A DNA stretch of 47,574 nucleotides from the NCBI GenBank assembly GCA_937949725.1, contig CALECT010000024.1, forward strand, positions 1 to 47,574. Direction: 5' to 3'. The DNA comes from an uncultured Pseudanabaenaceae cyanobacterium (GTDB lineage: Bacteria > Cyanobacteriota > Cyanobacteriia > PCC-9006 > JAAUQQ01). Shown in pieces: positions 26,601 through 35,583 of the stretch; the stretch's first letter is position 1; each line of letters begins with the position of its first letter. Both the position numbers and the translations under genes were made by a program. The notes under the pieces were generated by a model that saw only the letters and a list, made by a program, of their open reading frames with translations, was not told the origin of the DNA and did no database searches.

Positions 26601-29385
26601 TCGGAGAAATCATGCTCTGTAGTATCGATATCACCAAGAGCATTTTCTCATCTGTCATAGGTGGAAGATTGACAAGATCATCAATATTACATGCCTCCAA
26701 AGTGAGGTTGACTTCTAGTCTCTTATGAGCAACAATCTTCTGAATTTCATCCGTCTCAGTTGGCAGTCGAATACCTAAGGTATCTAGTGCTTTTTGAGAG
26801 TAATCGATAGCTCGATGAGATTCCAAATGAACATAATAGAACAAACTGATAATACGATACACTTTGAGATCATCAGCAATATCCTGGGTATAAGATAGGA
26901 TTTCTTCAGCAAAGTCTTCAACTTGCTCAAATTGGGTGTTCAAGTAGAGAGATTCTAGGACTTCCAAATGCAATTCTATGGTCAAATTATAGTTGTATTC
27001 CCAACTACTAGGAGTCAACAAGTCCAGACCGGCATTAAAGTATACTAATGCCGACTCATAGGCTGTTGATGCTTTAGCCTGCTTACCTGCTTCCAGATTG
27101 AGCTGGGCAAGCTGATTTTTCTGTGACTGTTCTCCAATTAAATCAGTCCCCTTATTCAAATGATTGACAATATCAAAAACATGATGACGAGAGTACTGAT
27201 GTTTACTGAATAAGAAATTGCCTATCGTTAAATGTAATATTTTTTCCTCATCTTCGGGAATTAGAGAATAAGCAGCTTGCTGAACTCGGTCATGAAGAAA
27301 TTTATAGGTAATCTTAGGATAGACTTCTACTTTTCCATTTAGGAATTCATCTTGTCCCTTAAGAATTTGGGCTCCATAATTACTATTCAAGGGAATTATC
27401 AGTCCCTCCTTCAATGCTGCTTGCAGTTCACTGACCGTCACAGCTTTAGATTTTTCATTGACAACAGTAAGCAACTCAGAGTTAAAAGAATTACCAATAC
27501 AAGCTGCAAGTTGAAGAATATCTTGTGTTTCTTTTGGTAGTTTTTGGATCTTGCTAATCATTAGATCTACAACATTATCAGTAATAGATGCTTCTTTTAT
27601 TATGTTTAAGTCCCATTGCCAAGCTCCTTTATCAACAGTAGTCTCTCCAACTATCTGCCGTGGCCTGTTGAAAGCTAGCAAATTTTCCTGCTGCAGGGAG
27701 GACAATAGCTGACTAAAAAAGAATGGATTATTGCCTGTTTTTTGTGAGATTAACCCAGTCAAAGACTTTGAATAGCTAGGAGAGCAATTTAATGTATCAG
27801 CCACTAATTGATTGACGGCTTTCTCCTTCAAAGGTCCTAATACAATCTCATCAATATTTACCTTAGCCTTCTTAATCTGTTCTAGAGTTGTCACTAGAGG
27901 ATGAGTGGCCGTGACTTCATTATCTCGATAGGCAGCTATTATTAAGCAGTGATGTATATCAGGGACTGTTATCAATTTCTCTAATAAGTTTAGAGATGGT
28001 AAATCAGCCCATTGCAAATCATCGAGGAAAAGAACAAGGGTTTCTTCTGGTTGGCAGACAGCATTTAGGAATTGCCTAAAGAGAAAGTTAAATCGATTCT
28101 GACTTTCAACTCTGCCTAAATTTTCTGCAACTGGCTGCTGGCCAATAATTTTTTGGAGTTCAGGAATGACATCAACAATAATCTGAGCATTTTTTCCTAA
28201 AGCTTCTAGAATTCTTTCCTTACAATTTTGAAGCCTTATCTCCGGTTCACAAAGCAACTTTTCTATCAAACTCTGAAAAGCTTGAGTAATAGCAGAGTAA
28301 GGAATATCACGCTTTATTTGATCAAATTTACCACAAACAAACTGACCTTTCTGTTGGGTAATAGATTTAGAAATCTCATTGACTAAAGCCGATTTCCCAA
28401 TTCCAGGGTGACCAGAAATGAGAGTTAGCTCAACCTTACCTTGTTGAACTCGAACAAAGCTGTCTAAAAGTTGTTTTTGCTCCTGAGTTCGCCCATATAC
28501 CTTCTGAGAGAGACGAAATTGTTCAGAAAAGTCTAGATTTCCTAATTCAAACGGAACAATCCCCTCTCTAGTATTTAACTGACGAAGACAGTGTTCTAAA
28601 TCAGATTTAAGACCTAAGGCACTTTGATATCTAGATTCCGGTGTTTTTGCAAGGAGCTTTTGGATGATTCTAGAAATAGGTTGGGGTATATTAGGAGCTA
28701 TAACATGAATTGGAACAGGATGCTGTGCAATGTGGCAATGCACCAGCTCAATTGGATCTGTTGCGTCAAATGGAAGTTTTTGGGCCAAAAGTTCATAGAG
28801 CGTAATCCCTAGAGAATAGAAATCACTGCGACAATCTATGCCACGATTCATTCTACCCGTTTGTTCTGGTGCAATATAGGCTAGGGTGCCTCCTAACTGA
28901 GTAGATGGTAGTTCTTCTACAAGTTCTTGATGCAAACGAGAGGCAATACCAAAATCAATGATTTTGAGTTGCTGCGTCTCCGAGTTATAAACAATATTAC
29001 TAGGATTAATATCCTTATGGATAATATTAGCAGAATGAATTCCATCTAAGCCTTCAGCAATCTTGATTGCAATAGAAAGAAAAGTTCTTAGATCTATCTC
29101 CTTTTTGCCCAACAGTTTGCTTAAAGACTTTCCTCCAAAGTCTTCTAGAATCATCACTAGGCTATTTTCATATCTCTGCAAATCATAAGCTTGAATAACA
29201 TTAGCAACTTTCAAAGATCGAGTGATCTCATATTCTTGCCTATACCGAGTTAATTCTCTTGGTGTTGGATAGCTTCCCTTCAGGACTTTGAGTATTACAG
29301 AACTATCGTTGTGATTCTCCAGAGCACGATAGACCAGAGATGATTTACTCTGGTAGATCCTTTCGACAATTTGATAGTTCTGCAT
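23611..29385 (-). CDS. Giant Ser/Thr kinase-ATPase-TPR-GAF-AAA-like protein
   Basis: A 1924-residue signalling protein. The kinase (about 1-270) has catalytic Lys in VILKVLKG, an HKD variant of the HRD loop ([12 protein letters not shown]), IIDFGIA and the IAPEQ box. An AAA_16-type ATPase follows, with P-loop [13 protein letters not shown] near residue 325 and Walker [14 protein letters not shown] long helical TPR-like region covers about 720-1300, a GAF domain about 1330-1530, and a coiled coil leads to an AAA-like (AAA_35) domain (about 1548-1924) with [10 protein letters not shown] and VIMLDEID. Most cyanobacterial relatives end in a histidine kinase after GAF; here that part is replaced. 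It is last in a minus-strand series, 46 bp after the radical SAM gene, and is probably a sensor or regulator of that locus. The DNA is visibly AT-rich. Confidence 0.88.
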   Translation of the reverse strand: MQNYQIVERIYQSKSSLVYRALENHNDSSVILKVLKGSYPTPRELTRYRQEYEITRSLKVANVIQAYDLQRYENSLVMILEDFGGKSLSKLLGKKEIDLRTFLSIAIKIAEGLDGIHSANIIHKDINPSNIVYNSETQQLKIIDFGIASRLHQELVEELPSTQLGGTLAYIAPEQTGRMNRGIDCRSDFYSLGITLYELLAQKLPFDATDPIELVHCHIAQHPVPIHVIAPNIPQPISRIIQKLLAKTPESRYQSALGLKSDLEHCLRQLNTREGIVPFELGNLDFSEQFRLSQKVYGRTQEQKQLLDSFVRVQQGKVELTLISGHPGIGKSALVNEISKSITQQKGQFVCGKFDQIKRDIPYSAITQAFQSLIEKLLCEPEIRLQNCKERILEALGKNAQIIVDVIPELQKIIGQQPVAENLGRVESQNRFNFLFRQFLNAVCQPEETLVLFLDDLQWADLPSLNLLEKLITVPDIHHCLIIAAYRDNEVTATHPLVTTLEQIKKAKVNIDEIVLGPLKEKAVNQLVADTLNCSPSYSKSLTGLISQKTGNNPFFFSQLLSSLQQENLLAFNRPRQIVGETTVDKGAWQWDLNIIKEASITDNVVDLMISKIQKLPKETQDILQLAACIGNSFNSELLTVVNEKSKAVTVSELQAALKEGLIIPLNSNYGAQILKGQDEFLNGKVEVYPKITYKFLHDRVQQAAYSLIPEDEEKILHLTIGNFLFSKHQYSRHHVFDIVNHLNKGTDLIGEQSQKNQLAQLNLEAGKQAKASTAYESALVYFNAGLDLLTPSSWEYNYNLTIELHLEVLESLYLNTQFEQVEDFAEEILSYTQDIADDLKVYRIISLFYYVHLESHRAIDYSQKALDTLGIRLPTETDEIQKIVAHKRLEVNLTLEACNIDDLVNLPPMTDEKMLLVISILQSMISPTLTTNYPLFLWVTLTQLDLCLKHGAPPEAVSIYSYYAMVLCSSSESLNLGCQLGRLSVKLQKHHNQLKFEALVTHLYYGFIWHWQALLRCSDAEESLITGIQYGMEVGDNEFASYTAITLSLVKFLGGYRLQEVSQINETYLSWIRSTRQEYSIFYMEICSSLTNNLFLNKENGNTFVFGSSQVEEDDFCKHLVEQSNEWLLFIFYFSKLVIGYFLKDYAQCYQAGLNAGKYVHSAGAYLPSPQYNFYSSLAYLASWENSDEEMQLDILQKVDSNQDVLREWVENCPENFQHKYFLVEAEKARILGQSRRAEGLYEEALQGAKKYELLHEEALVYELAAEFYLSSDKYEIGRLYLRNSYHCYDCWGAANKIERLQRDYPQFELQAPPKLEKANTTILTTGSVGEALDLATVLKASQAISGEIKLESLLQNLMTIVIENAGAQKGDLLLYRQNQWVIEAQGTIDDRQVKVLQSLPVESVSSNNSTSVLPTTIINYVARTQKYLVLENASQQGIFTNDPYIVSMQCKSILCVPLLNQGQLRGIVYLENNLTTDAFTSDRVELLNILSTQAAISIDNSRLYQTLEQKIEERTQELSQTLDVLKATQAELIFENDLLRSADKPSNFDYQVGGSLPMDAPTYVVRSADRNLYQVLKRGEFCHILNARQMGKSSLMVRMMHHLQSEGYSCVAIDMTRLGSENVTPEQWYKGFVVELWRCFGLSSKIPLKTWWNDRKDIPPVQRLSHFIEEFLLVDRTSDSPPQKRVIMLDEIDSLLGLSFPVNDFFALIRACYNQRSLNPDYKYLTFALIGVVSPSDLISDRRRTPFNVGQSISLEGFKEHEAQPLLSGLAEKVSNPQVLLKEVLTWTGGQPFLTQKLCKLIRTTDDPIPPNQEADWTENLVRKQIIEHWESQDEPEHLRTIRDRLLESEQSSVQLLNLYREVLTQTEDQAILASDSLEEKELLLSGLVMKQDETLKVYNRIYQLVFDLPWIEAQLEKMSNL

Positions 29386-29431
29386 AAGTTCTTATGACAA
29401 TAGTGCTAGATTAATTGAAATCGTCCTTTCG

Positions 29432-30814
29432 TCAAACTCGGGAATAAATCTCTGTAACTGTGGTAGTTAGAATTCGATTTCCATTAGTAACCTCTTGTTC
29501 AATGACCTGTGATTTCCACATTTCACAGTTCTTACAGGTTAATCTTTCATCTAGAAGATTCAAAATCAAGTCTTCTCGCAATTGTTGAAATAATTTCCCA
29601 GACCAGATTTCCTGTAAAGAGTCATAGTGATAATCCCCTAGACTTTCAACATCTGAATCAAAGCCAAGTCTAAACAACGTTTCTATACAGTAGAAGGTTC
29701 TTCCATCAGGTAATATTGCCATTTCCTTAAAGGGAAATAGGCAAGCCCAGCGTCCCTGAGACTGTTCTCTATAAGTCTGGATAGATTTGCTAACAGCTTG
29801 ATTAGTTGAAGCCAGTTGAATATTAGACTTCTTATATTCTGCAACATTGAGAATAAAGACACTATTTAGTCTTGACAACCAAACATCCAAGAATGCCTCT
29901 TCTTCTTCTCGTGAAACACCTTCATTTCTGACTAAGGAAGCTCTCACTTCACAAGTGCAACCTAGCTGCTCACGTATATTTAAGAAGTTAAGAATATTAG
30001 TTTCAACTCTTGCGAGATCAGCTCCCCGAATTCTTAAATATGTTTCTGGTGTAGCAGCATCAATGCTGATGTCAAGACTTGTAAGACCTGCGTTAAGTAA
30101 CTTTTCCGCACGTGCTTTATCAAGTAGTTGTCCATTGGTGGTTAAGTGTACTTTAGGTACTCCTTTTTGCCGACAAAGTCGAATAAAGTCATAGATCCTG
30201 GGGTGCATTAGAGGCTCTTCAATGCTACCGATTAGGACAGTGATGGCTTGTCTGCCACAATCAGCAGCTAATCGCTCCATCATTGTCCAAGACATTACTT
30301 TCGTATCTGAGAAAAAGTCAGTGTTGTGCGAGGGTTTAAGCAATAAACTATGATACGGACACATAGTACATTTGAGATTACAAGAGTTGCTTACAATTAC
30401 CCTTACATAAGAAGGCGGAATAGCTCTCCCATACCAATGAGAAAAGTAATGCAGTTTTTCATCATAGTCAACTTGAGACAGCAACTTATAAGGATTTCGA
30501 GAACAGTGTGCTGTAGCAGCTATACCTGAACGAATTTGAGACCATTCATCCTCTAATTCCTGAGGATATACATACGCTAAGGTAGGGTAATTCGGCAATC
30601 CTAGTTGAGATAGAACAGGTAGAGCTGGTTGAAAAGCAATTATTGTATTTTTACTAGTAACACTATCTAACAATCTTCTCAGACTTTTTTTATGAAGTGA
30701 AATTCCATGACTGGGTACTTCAAGTACTTTATTTGACAACCATTCTATATCAAGTTTTTTTGTACTATAGAATGAATCTGGTAAGAGATTCTGAGGATCT
30801 TTGATGATGATCAA
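29432..30814 (-). CDS. Radical SAM/SPASM-domain enzyme
   Basis: A 460-residue radical SAM protein. The cluster motif CNLKCTMC (Cys-x3-Cys-x2-Cys) lies near residue 147, followed by IEEP, TTNGQLL and LDISIDA, typical of the radical SAM barrel. The C-terminal part has WACLFPFKEMAILPDG, FYCIET and LTCKNCEMW, matching a SPASM/twitch auxiliary-cluster region. Such enzymes often modify ribosomal peptides by C-C, C-S or epimerisation chemistry, but the reaction cannot be read here. The N-terminal ~140 residues have no match I recognise and could bind a partner or leader peptide. The start is a TTG at 30814 with a strong AGGAGAG seven bases upstream. It lies in the YcaO locus downstream of a hairpin that follows the 210-aa gene. 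Confidence 0.88.
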   Translation of the reverse strand: MIIIKDPQNLLPDSFYSTKKLDIEWLSNKVLEVPSHGISLHKKSLRRLLDSVTSKNTIIAFQPALPVLSQLGLPNYPTLAYVYPQELEDEWSQIRSGIAATAHCSRNPYKLLSQVDYDEKLHYFSHWYGRAIPPSYVRVIVSNSCNLKCTMCPYHSLLLKPSHNTDFFSDTKVMSWTMMERLAADCGRQAITVLIGSIEEPLMHPRIYDFIRLCRQKGVPKVHLTTNGQLLDKARAEKLLNAGLTSLDISIDAATPETYLRIRGADLARVETNILNFLNIREQLGCTCEVRASLVRNEGVSREEEEAFLDVWLSRLNSVFILNVAEYKKSNIQLASTNQAVSKSIQTYREQSQGRWACLFPFKEMAILPDGRTFYCIETLFRLGFDSDVESLGDYHYDSLQEIWSGKLFQQLREDLILNLLDERLTCKNCEMWKSQVIEQEVTNGNRILTTTVTEIYSRV

Positions 30815-30886
30815 GGCAAGCTCTCCTAATCAGAAACATGCATATCTGTAGCACTATCGAAAAAGAAGCATACGTCTAATGCATAC

Positions 30887-30925
30887 AAGAATAGAGCTTC
30901 TAGATCTTCCAGAAGCTCTATTCTT
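30887..30925 (-). terminator. Strong hairpin between the 210-aa gene and the radical SAM gene
   Basis: AAGAATAGAGCTTCT (30887-30901) is a perfect 15-base inverted repeat of 30911-30925 with a 9-base loop. On the minus strand only TTGTAT follows; the TTTTT run is on the plus side. It may therefore be a weak or partial terminator or an mRNA-stabilising stem in the direction of the operon. It begins about 30 bases after the stop of the 210-aa gene. Confidence 0.6.
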
Positions 30926-30954
30926 TTTGATGAAGCAGTAAGCGTTATACTTCC

Positions 30955-31587
30955 CTAAGAACAGCTTGTGGGTATGTAGTGACTATCAGCGAAATACTTA
31001 TCCTTGTCCCTATTCTGTATCCACATATCTAAATCTTGTGTCTCTAAGGTAGCCTGTCCAAAGGCTGGACGAGGAGGATAAGGAATAATCATTTTGAGTA
31101 GCTCTGGGCTATTAATATCGGCATCATCTATACTTCCAGTGAACTCATTCACAGAAATTTCAAATAGGTAACCGAGCTCTTTCTCTAGTTCACCTCGCTC
31201 AAGGTCATTAAATATTGGGAAAATGTATCCCTCATTGTCTACTCCCTCCTGGAAAAAGACAGCTCTCAGCAAATTCGCTTCAGTTGTCTGATCGTTAGCA
31301 TCTTTTGGGTTAGCCTTAAACAGCTTTTTCAACCTTAATCCTACCTCTTGAGTATTCTTACTAGGACTACTAAAATACACCTTTAGCTTATTAGCAACAT
31401 CTCTTTGTTCTGAATGATTTTCACAATCCTCATCAGTCCATCTCCAAATATAAGCAATAATTTGGGAAACTTGTTTTGCTTGTTGGTACAGACGACGTAG
31501 AAAAGACGCATGTGGATGTTGTTCATGCTTAGACAGCACATCATTCATCCCATGTGCTTTATGAAATATGGTGTTCATGCCAGTCAT
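30955..31587 (-). CDS. Unrecognised 210-aa protein; possible RiPP precursor
   Basis: I recognise no family. The protein is charged and soluble-looking, with helical segments around LRRLYQQAKQVSQIIAYIW (about residues 30-49) and a central Asn/Asp/Lys-rich stretch. A Pro-rich turn IIPYPPRPAFG (near residue 170) comes before a short tail. It ends YIPTSCS, so the last four residues are Thr-Ser-Cys-Ser. The ATG at 31587 has AAGGA about seven bases upstream. It lies 23 bp after the amidohydrolase and is followed by a 15-bp-stem hairpin, then radical SAM and the giant kinase. Genes of this kind next to a YcaO enzyme are sometimes precursor peptides with long leaders, and YcaO acts on Cys/Ser/Thr, so the tail could be a core. 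That is inference; 210 residues is long for a precursor, and it could be an accessory protein instead. Confidence 0.7.
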   Translation of the reverse strand: MTGMNTIFHKAHGMNDVLSKHEQHPHASFLRRLYQQAKQVSQIIAYIWRWTDEDCENHSEQRDVANKLKVYFSSPSKNTQEVGLRLKKLFKANPKDANDQTTEANLLRAVFFQEGVDNEGYIFPIFNDLERGELEKELGYLFEISVNEFTGSIDDADINSPELLKMIIPYPPRPAFGQATLETQDLDMWIQNRDKDKYFADSHYIPTSCS

Positions 31588-31610
31588 TAGTTCATCCTTT
31601 TGATTGCAAC

Positions 31611-32696
31611 TTATACTAGATTATAAAATTTTCGAGGATTATTCCAGAGAATCTTTTGGAGAGTTATTGAAGATAGTTCTTTTTCCAGCAACATAAGATT
31701 ATTGAGAGCATCTGGTTGATGATCGATATGGGGGTAATCTGAGCCAAATATTAGATTATCAACACCAATATAGTCAGTTATTTGAGCGAGATAAGCTTCA
31801 GAGGGCTCAACAGAAATGAAGCATTGACGATGAAAGTATTCGGATGGTTTTACCTTGACCTTAGATTTCACCTCCCAATATAAATTCTCATATTCCTCAT
31901 CTAGCCTCCAAAGCCAGTATGGAAGCCAACCGCAGCCTGACTCGAGAAATCCCATTTTTAACTTTGGATGTAATTCTAATACTCCTCCCTCAATCACAGA
32001 TAATAGCGCCATCATCTGTTCCATCGGATGAGAACAAGCATGGAGAGCAAAACGACTATTAAACCTCTCAGCGCCAACAGTGGGAAGGCGACTGTGAGTT
32101 CCTTCATGAAGACTAACAGCAATTCCTAAGGCTTCGCACTCAGTCCAAAAAGGTTCAAAAGCAGGATCACTTAACAACCTTCCTTTGACCGGGTTTGGAC
32201 GAAGGAAAACAGCCTTGCCACCATACTTCACAATCTGGTTTAATTCATCCACCATCTTCTCGGGTTGATGAGGATTAACTGCTCCCACCCCCTTCAATCG
32301 CTCTGGATCATAGCTACAAAATTCCTCAAACAACCAACGGTTATAAGCCCGCGTAAATGCTCCTGCAACTTCTGGAGCCATATCATCGATAGCCCACAAC
32401 CAAAGCCCATAGGTTGGATACAAAAAGGCAATGTCCACACCCATTTGGACCATTGACTGAACATGAGACTCAGCATCATAACGCTTCAAATAAGCTTGAG
32501 GATGAGCCTGCATCATCTGCTTATTCCCCTCTTGCTGAAGCTGCGTAGAGATCTTCCGAGTAATTGACTCTCCTTTGATTTTCATCTCTAAGGAAGGGGC
32601 GAATTGTCGAAACTCAGGAGCTAAGTACTGATCCCACATATGGGGTGGTTCAATCACATGAGAATCAGCATCAACAATCCTATATCCATTTAACAT
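31611..32696 (-). CDS. Metal-dependent amidohydrolase (Amidohydro_2/ACMSD-like)
   Basis: A 361-residue TIM-barrel hydrolase or decarboxylase of the amidohydrolase-2 family. The N-terminus has DADSHVIEPPHMW, the usual first metal-site segment in this family. Later segments include SLHEGTH, HACSHPMEQ and the C-terminal FGSDYPHIDH, whose Asp is the expected catalytic/metal ligand. Length and motif spacing fit the family. The substrate cannot be read. It sits between the YcaO and 210-aa genes, 23 bp from the latter. Amidohydrolases are known tailoring enzymes in some YcaO pathways (bottromycin, for example), so a peptide-tailoring role is possible but not shown. The start at 32696 lacks a good ribosome site. 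It is separated from the YcaO gene by 515 bp, so a separate promoter is possible. Confidence 0.85.
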   Translation of the reverse strand: MLNGYRIVDADSHVIEPPHMWDQYLAPEFRQFAPSLEMKIKGESITRKISTQLQQEGNKQMMQAHPQAYLKRYDAESHVQSMVQMGVDIAFLYPTYGLWLWAIDDMAPEVAGAFTRAYNRWLFEEFCSYDPERLKGVGAVNPHQPEKMVDELNQIVKYGGKAVFLRPNPVKGRLLSDPAFEPFWTECEALGIAVSLHEGTHSRLPTVGAERFNSRFALHACSHPMEQMMALLSVIEGGVLELHPKLKMGFLESGCGWLPYWLWRLDEEYENLYWEVKSKVKVKPSEYFHRQCFISVEPSEAYLAQITDYIGVDNLIFGSDYPHIDHQPDALNNLMLLEKELSSITLQKILWNNPRKFYNLV

Positions 32697-33211
32697 GAGG
32701 CGTTGAAGCTACCCTGAGTCTGCCTATCACGAACCATTCCCCATAAAACTTGGATGTTGGATGTAATGGCTTTACCTATCTGAGTAGTCTACGCGTTTTG
32801 GCCGAGACAAAACATACAACTGCATCTCAAAAGACATTTTTCTTATTATTGCGTTATCTTCCAGCTTTAACCTTTGGACTTATAAGCTTGTTTGTGGAGG
32901 TACGTACTCGTACTTAAGTGCTACGGCCCTTGCGAGAGCATGACATACACTATGGAATGCTCTCAAGCTATGCTTTTGGGCGACAGTCGGTAATTATCCC
33001 TCAATTCACCACTGCACAAAAATTGTATGATTTATTACTTTCCCAAGAGAGCAGTGTCCCAATATCAATCTACTTCCTCAGCAATGGAGAGTCGAAAGAG
33101 CCTATTTCGCACACCTACTTGACTAACAAGAGTTTAATCAAGTTTCAAGGCTATAGTGAGATGTAAATCTGGCGACTCTATAAATTAGAGATGACCTAGA
33201 CAAAACCTAAA
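32697..33211. other. Intergenic region within the YcaO locus
   Basis: A 515-bp gap on the minus-strand series between the YcaO and amidohydrolase genes. It holds one plus-strand frame, listed separately, and an inverted repeat GAGAGCAT/ATGCTCTC (32934-32941 and 32957-32964). No minus-strand precursor-like frame of useful length was found. A promoter for the amidohydrolase/210-aa genes probably lies here. Confidence 0.45.
32918..33166 (+). CDS. Hypothetical small protein, 82 aa (doubtful)
   Basis: The frame opens at a GTG directly after an in-frame TAA and runs to 33166. It reads fairly protein-like, with FTTAQKLYDLLLSQ and PISIYFLSNGES, but matches nothing I know. GGAGG lies 18 bases upstream, too far for a normal ribosome site; an internal ATG at 32957 is an alternative. 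It is on the opposite strand to the surrounding operon. It could be a small gene, a remnant or chance. Confidence 0.3.
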   Translation: MLRPLREHDIHYGMLSSYAFGRQSVIIPQFTTAQKLYDLLLSQESSVPISIYFLSNGESKEPISHTYLTNKSLIKFQGYSEM

Positions 33212-35560
33212 TCACATCCACATAGGGAAAGGATTCAACTGATTTTCCATCAAGGTTGCCTTGCACCACTCCATGGAAAGAGGAACGTTATATAGCCTTT
33301 CTCCTCCCCATCGCTTCCACATATGTTGCATTCCAGGACTAATCACTTTGACAACCCTTAATGCGATGTCAGACCTCGTTTGGTCCAAAATCAGCAGTTC
33401 CATATTTCTCTTCTCAACAATGCTTTGACAACGTTTTACATCCTCCCAAAGATCATCACTGACAACCTGAGTATAATCGCCATATCTCTTCGGCATTATC
33501 TGTTCATCAGGCACTAAATAAGAGTGCTCTGCTAACTTAGCCGTATTCCACCATTTGATCGCCAACGGATCCGTATACTGTGGATATTGAATTGAACCAT
33601 CAGCCTTAGCAGTCAAGACACTCGGAAGAATCTGGTTAACCTCAGTTAAAGCCCGCCCCAGCGCAATCTTCGGATCAAAATGCGTCCCATAGCCCAGAAC
33701 AATATTCTCTACTGAATGATCGCGCCGACTAGAGATCGCTGCAAAGGTCGGGATATTCAAATCACTCGTAATATCCAAAACCCAAAGGTCTCGACCTAGG
33801 TCATCATAATACTGCCTTAGACTTTGAAAATAGGGGGCATCAAAACTATCCAAATCGACCTGGGGTTTCCGCAAGCGGTTGTACCACCACAGCGCCACCG
33901 CATCCCGCTCCACCAGCTCCATAAAGCCTTGTAGAATTGCTTCCTCAATGGTGTTTCCTGCTGCACAACCATTAGAGTCTGCCCAGCAGTCTATTGCTCC
34001 AGCTTGGGGATAGCCGTAGTAACAGTAAGCCGTCGGTAAATATTTAAAGTCTTGCGCCGTCAAGGACCAAACCGGCGTCCAGTCAATCTCTCGCTCCTCA
34101 TCAAAGGGCTCAGGCACCTTCTGAAACCATCCTTGACACTGAGCATTCCACTCCTCTCGCGTCTTATACTGCTGCTGACTGAAATTCATGCAAGCATTAG
34201 GATGAATCGCCTGCTCACCAAGCTTTTGATAGCTACTTTTAATCCGAATCTCATCTCCCTGAAACACCCCGGAATAGCGCTCGATCGCCTCACAAAATCC
34301 GCTTGCCCTAGCCTGAGCATCTGTACTTCCCTTCCCCGAACTTCTCCCCCCTAAATTCTTTCGCAGATTGGCCACATCATCAAAAACAGTCACAAAATGA
34401 TGCTTGGCAACATAGGTATGGTTGAGTTGGTGCACAGGCAACTTTTTTAATTCCCGCACAACGCCAGTTAAAGGACTGATTAGGTGTTGATATTTCTGCA
34501 GCGTCTCCTGGGGTGAGCAAAGACGATGTCCACCATCAGAAGTAAACGCTTTCTTCCGATGTCCCAACACCACAGGTAACGGCTTGCGGTTTAAATCATT
34601 AAAGTTTTGTCCACAACTAGAGCATTGAGGACGTCTAACCAGACTGTGCGCCCGAGCCTGATGGGTTAGCACATCATAGGTTCTCAGTCGATTCTCTAAT
34701 GGGTCATGCTTTCCACCCACAACCCACTTGAACACCTCCGTCGCAACCATGCCCAAAGCCATTTGCACTGTCGAAGCAAGAAACCCTTGAGGTGGAACGG
34801 GAGCAACTGCTCCACTACTGGAACGTTGAATAAAACTCTCAACGGGCCTATTTTCTCGTAAACGATGGGCCAAGCATTGCCAGCAAGCCGTTTTCTCAGC
34901 CTGAAACAAAGGCCCGAACCAAACGATTGTTCCCACTGGCTTGACTAAAAGCCAGGGAACCTGAGATTCAAGTGCGCTTTGATTGAACGCCTCTAAGCTG
35001 GGTTCGAGGTAATCATCCGTCACGACAATGACTAAGTCTGCTTGCCCTAAGTCTGCTTCACCAACCACTTGAACATTGAGAGAAGACAAAGCAGTTGTAC
35101 AAGCAGCTAGATCAAAGTGTTCCGTAGCCATAGAACCGACGGGCTTCATAGCTACTTTGGTGGATGTAAGCCGCTGAGCGGCCTGCTGAGCATTAACATC
35201 GAGCTGAGCACAAAAAGCACGCACGTTTTCGGGCAACAACTCCTCGTGCTCGACCACATAGCCTTCTCGTTCCAGCTTAAACAAGGCTGCTTGGGCCTTG
35301 AGGCTGACATCCAAGGCTGCTTGAAAAAGCGCAGATCGATCTAGAGCATCTCCTTGAACCTGCTGAGATTCTTCTAATACTGTCCATTGCACAGCATCCA
35401 CAATCTCGTCGTGGCTTCGGGTTCCATCGATTAAAGAAGCGACTAAATAGACAAAGCGATCGCTTAAGCAAACAGAGCCTCGTTCAGACAGAAGAAATAC
35501 AGTATCAGGTGCCATGAGCTCAACTGAGAAGCAAGCCTTAAAGCATGGGGTATCCAGCAT
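33212..35560 (-). CDS. Fused E1-like/YcaO cyclodehydratase (TruD/PatD type)
   Basis: Converts Cys, Ser or Thr of a precursor peptide to azolines using ATP, as in cyanobactin TruD/PatD and other TOMM enzymes. The 782 residues have an N-terminal leader-binding winged-helix-like region (about 1-100), an E1/ThiF-like region with the Zn-binding pairs CWQC (near 227) and CSSC (near 313), and a YcaO domain (about 350-782). ATP-site motifs include GRSSGKGSTDAQARASG, EAIERYSG (near 410) and NGCAAGNTIEEAILQG with MELVERDA (near 540). The C-terminus is Pro-containing (LNPFPMWM), as is usual for azoline-forming YcaO proteins. The ATG at 35560 has AGAGGA just upstream. No flavin dehydrogenase is visible in the window, so products may stay azolines. 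It follows the HTH-AAA gene by 23 bp, clearly one operon. Confidence 0.92.
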   Translation of the reverse strand: MLDTPCFKACFSVELMAPDTVFLLSERGSVCLSDRFVYLVASLIDGTRSHDEIVDAVQWTVLEESQQVQGDALDRSALFQAALDVSLKAQAALFKLEREGYVVEHEELLPENVRAFCAQLDVNAQQAAQRLTSTKVAMKPVGSMATEHFDLAACTTALSSLNVQVVGEADLGQADLVIVVTDDYLEPSLEAFNQSALESQVPWLLVKPVGTIVWFGPLFQAEKTACWQCLAHRLRENRPVESFIQRSSSGAVAPVPPQGFLASTVQMALGMVATEVFKWVVGGKHDPLENRLRTYDVLTHQARAHSLVRRPQCSSCGQNFNDLNRKPLPVVLGHRKKAFTSDGGHRLCSPQETLQKYQHLISPLTGVVRELKKLPVHQLNHTYVAKHHFVTVFDDVANLRKNLGGRSSGKGSTDAQARASGFCEAIERYSGVFQGDEIRIKSSYQKLGEQAIHPNACMNFSQQQYKTREEWNAQCQGWFQKVPEPFDEEREIDWTPVWSLTAQDFKYLPTAYCYYGYPQAGAIDCWADSNGCAAGNTIEEAILQGFMELVERDAVALWWYNRLRKPQVDLDSFDAPYFQSLRQYYDDLGRDLWVLDITSDLNIPTFAAISSRRDHSVENIVLGYGTHFDPKIALGRALTEVNQILPSVLTAKADGSIQYPQYTDPLAIKWWNTAKLAEHSYLVPDEQIMPKRYGDYTQVVSDDLWEDVKRCQSIVEKRNMELLILDQTRSDIALRVVKVISPGMQHMWKRWGGERLYNVPLSMEWCKATLMENQLNPFPMWM

Positions 35561-35583
35561 AATTTCCTCTTCTTAAACAGGAG

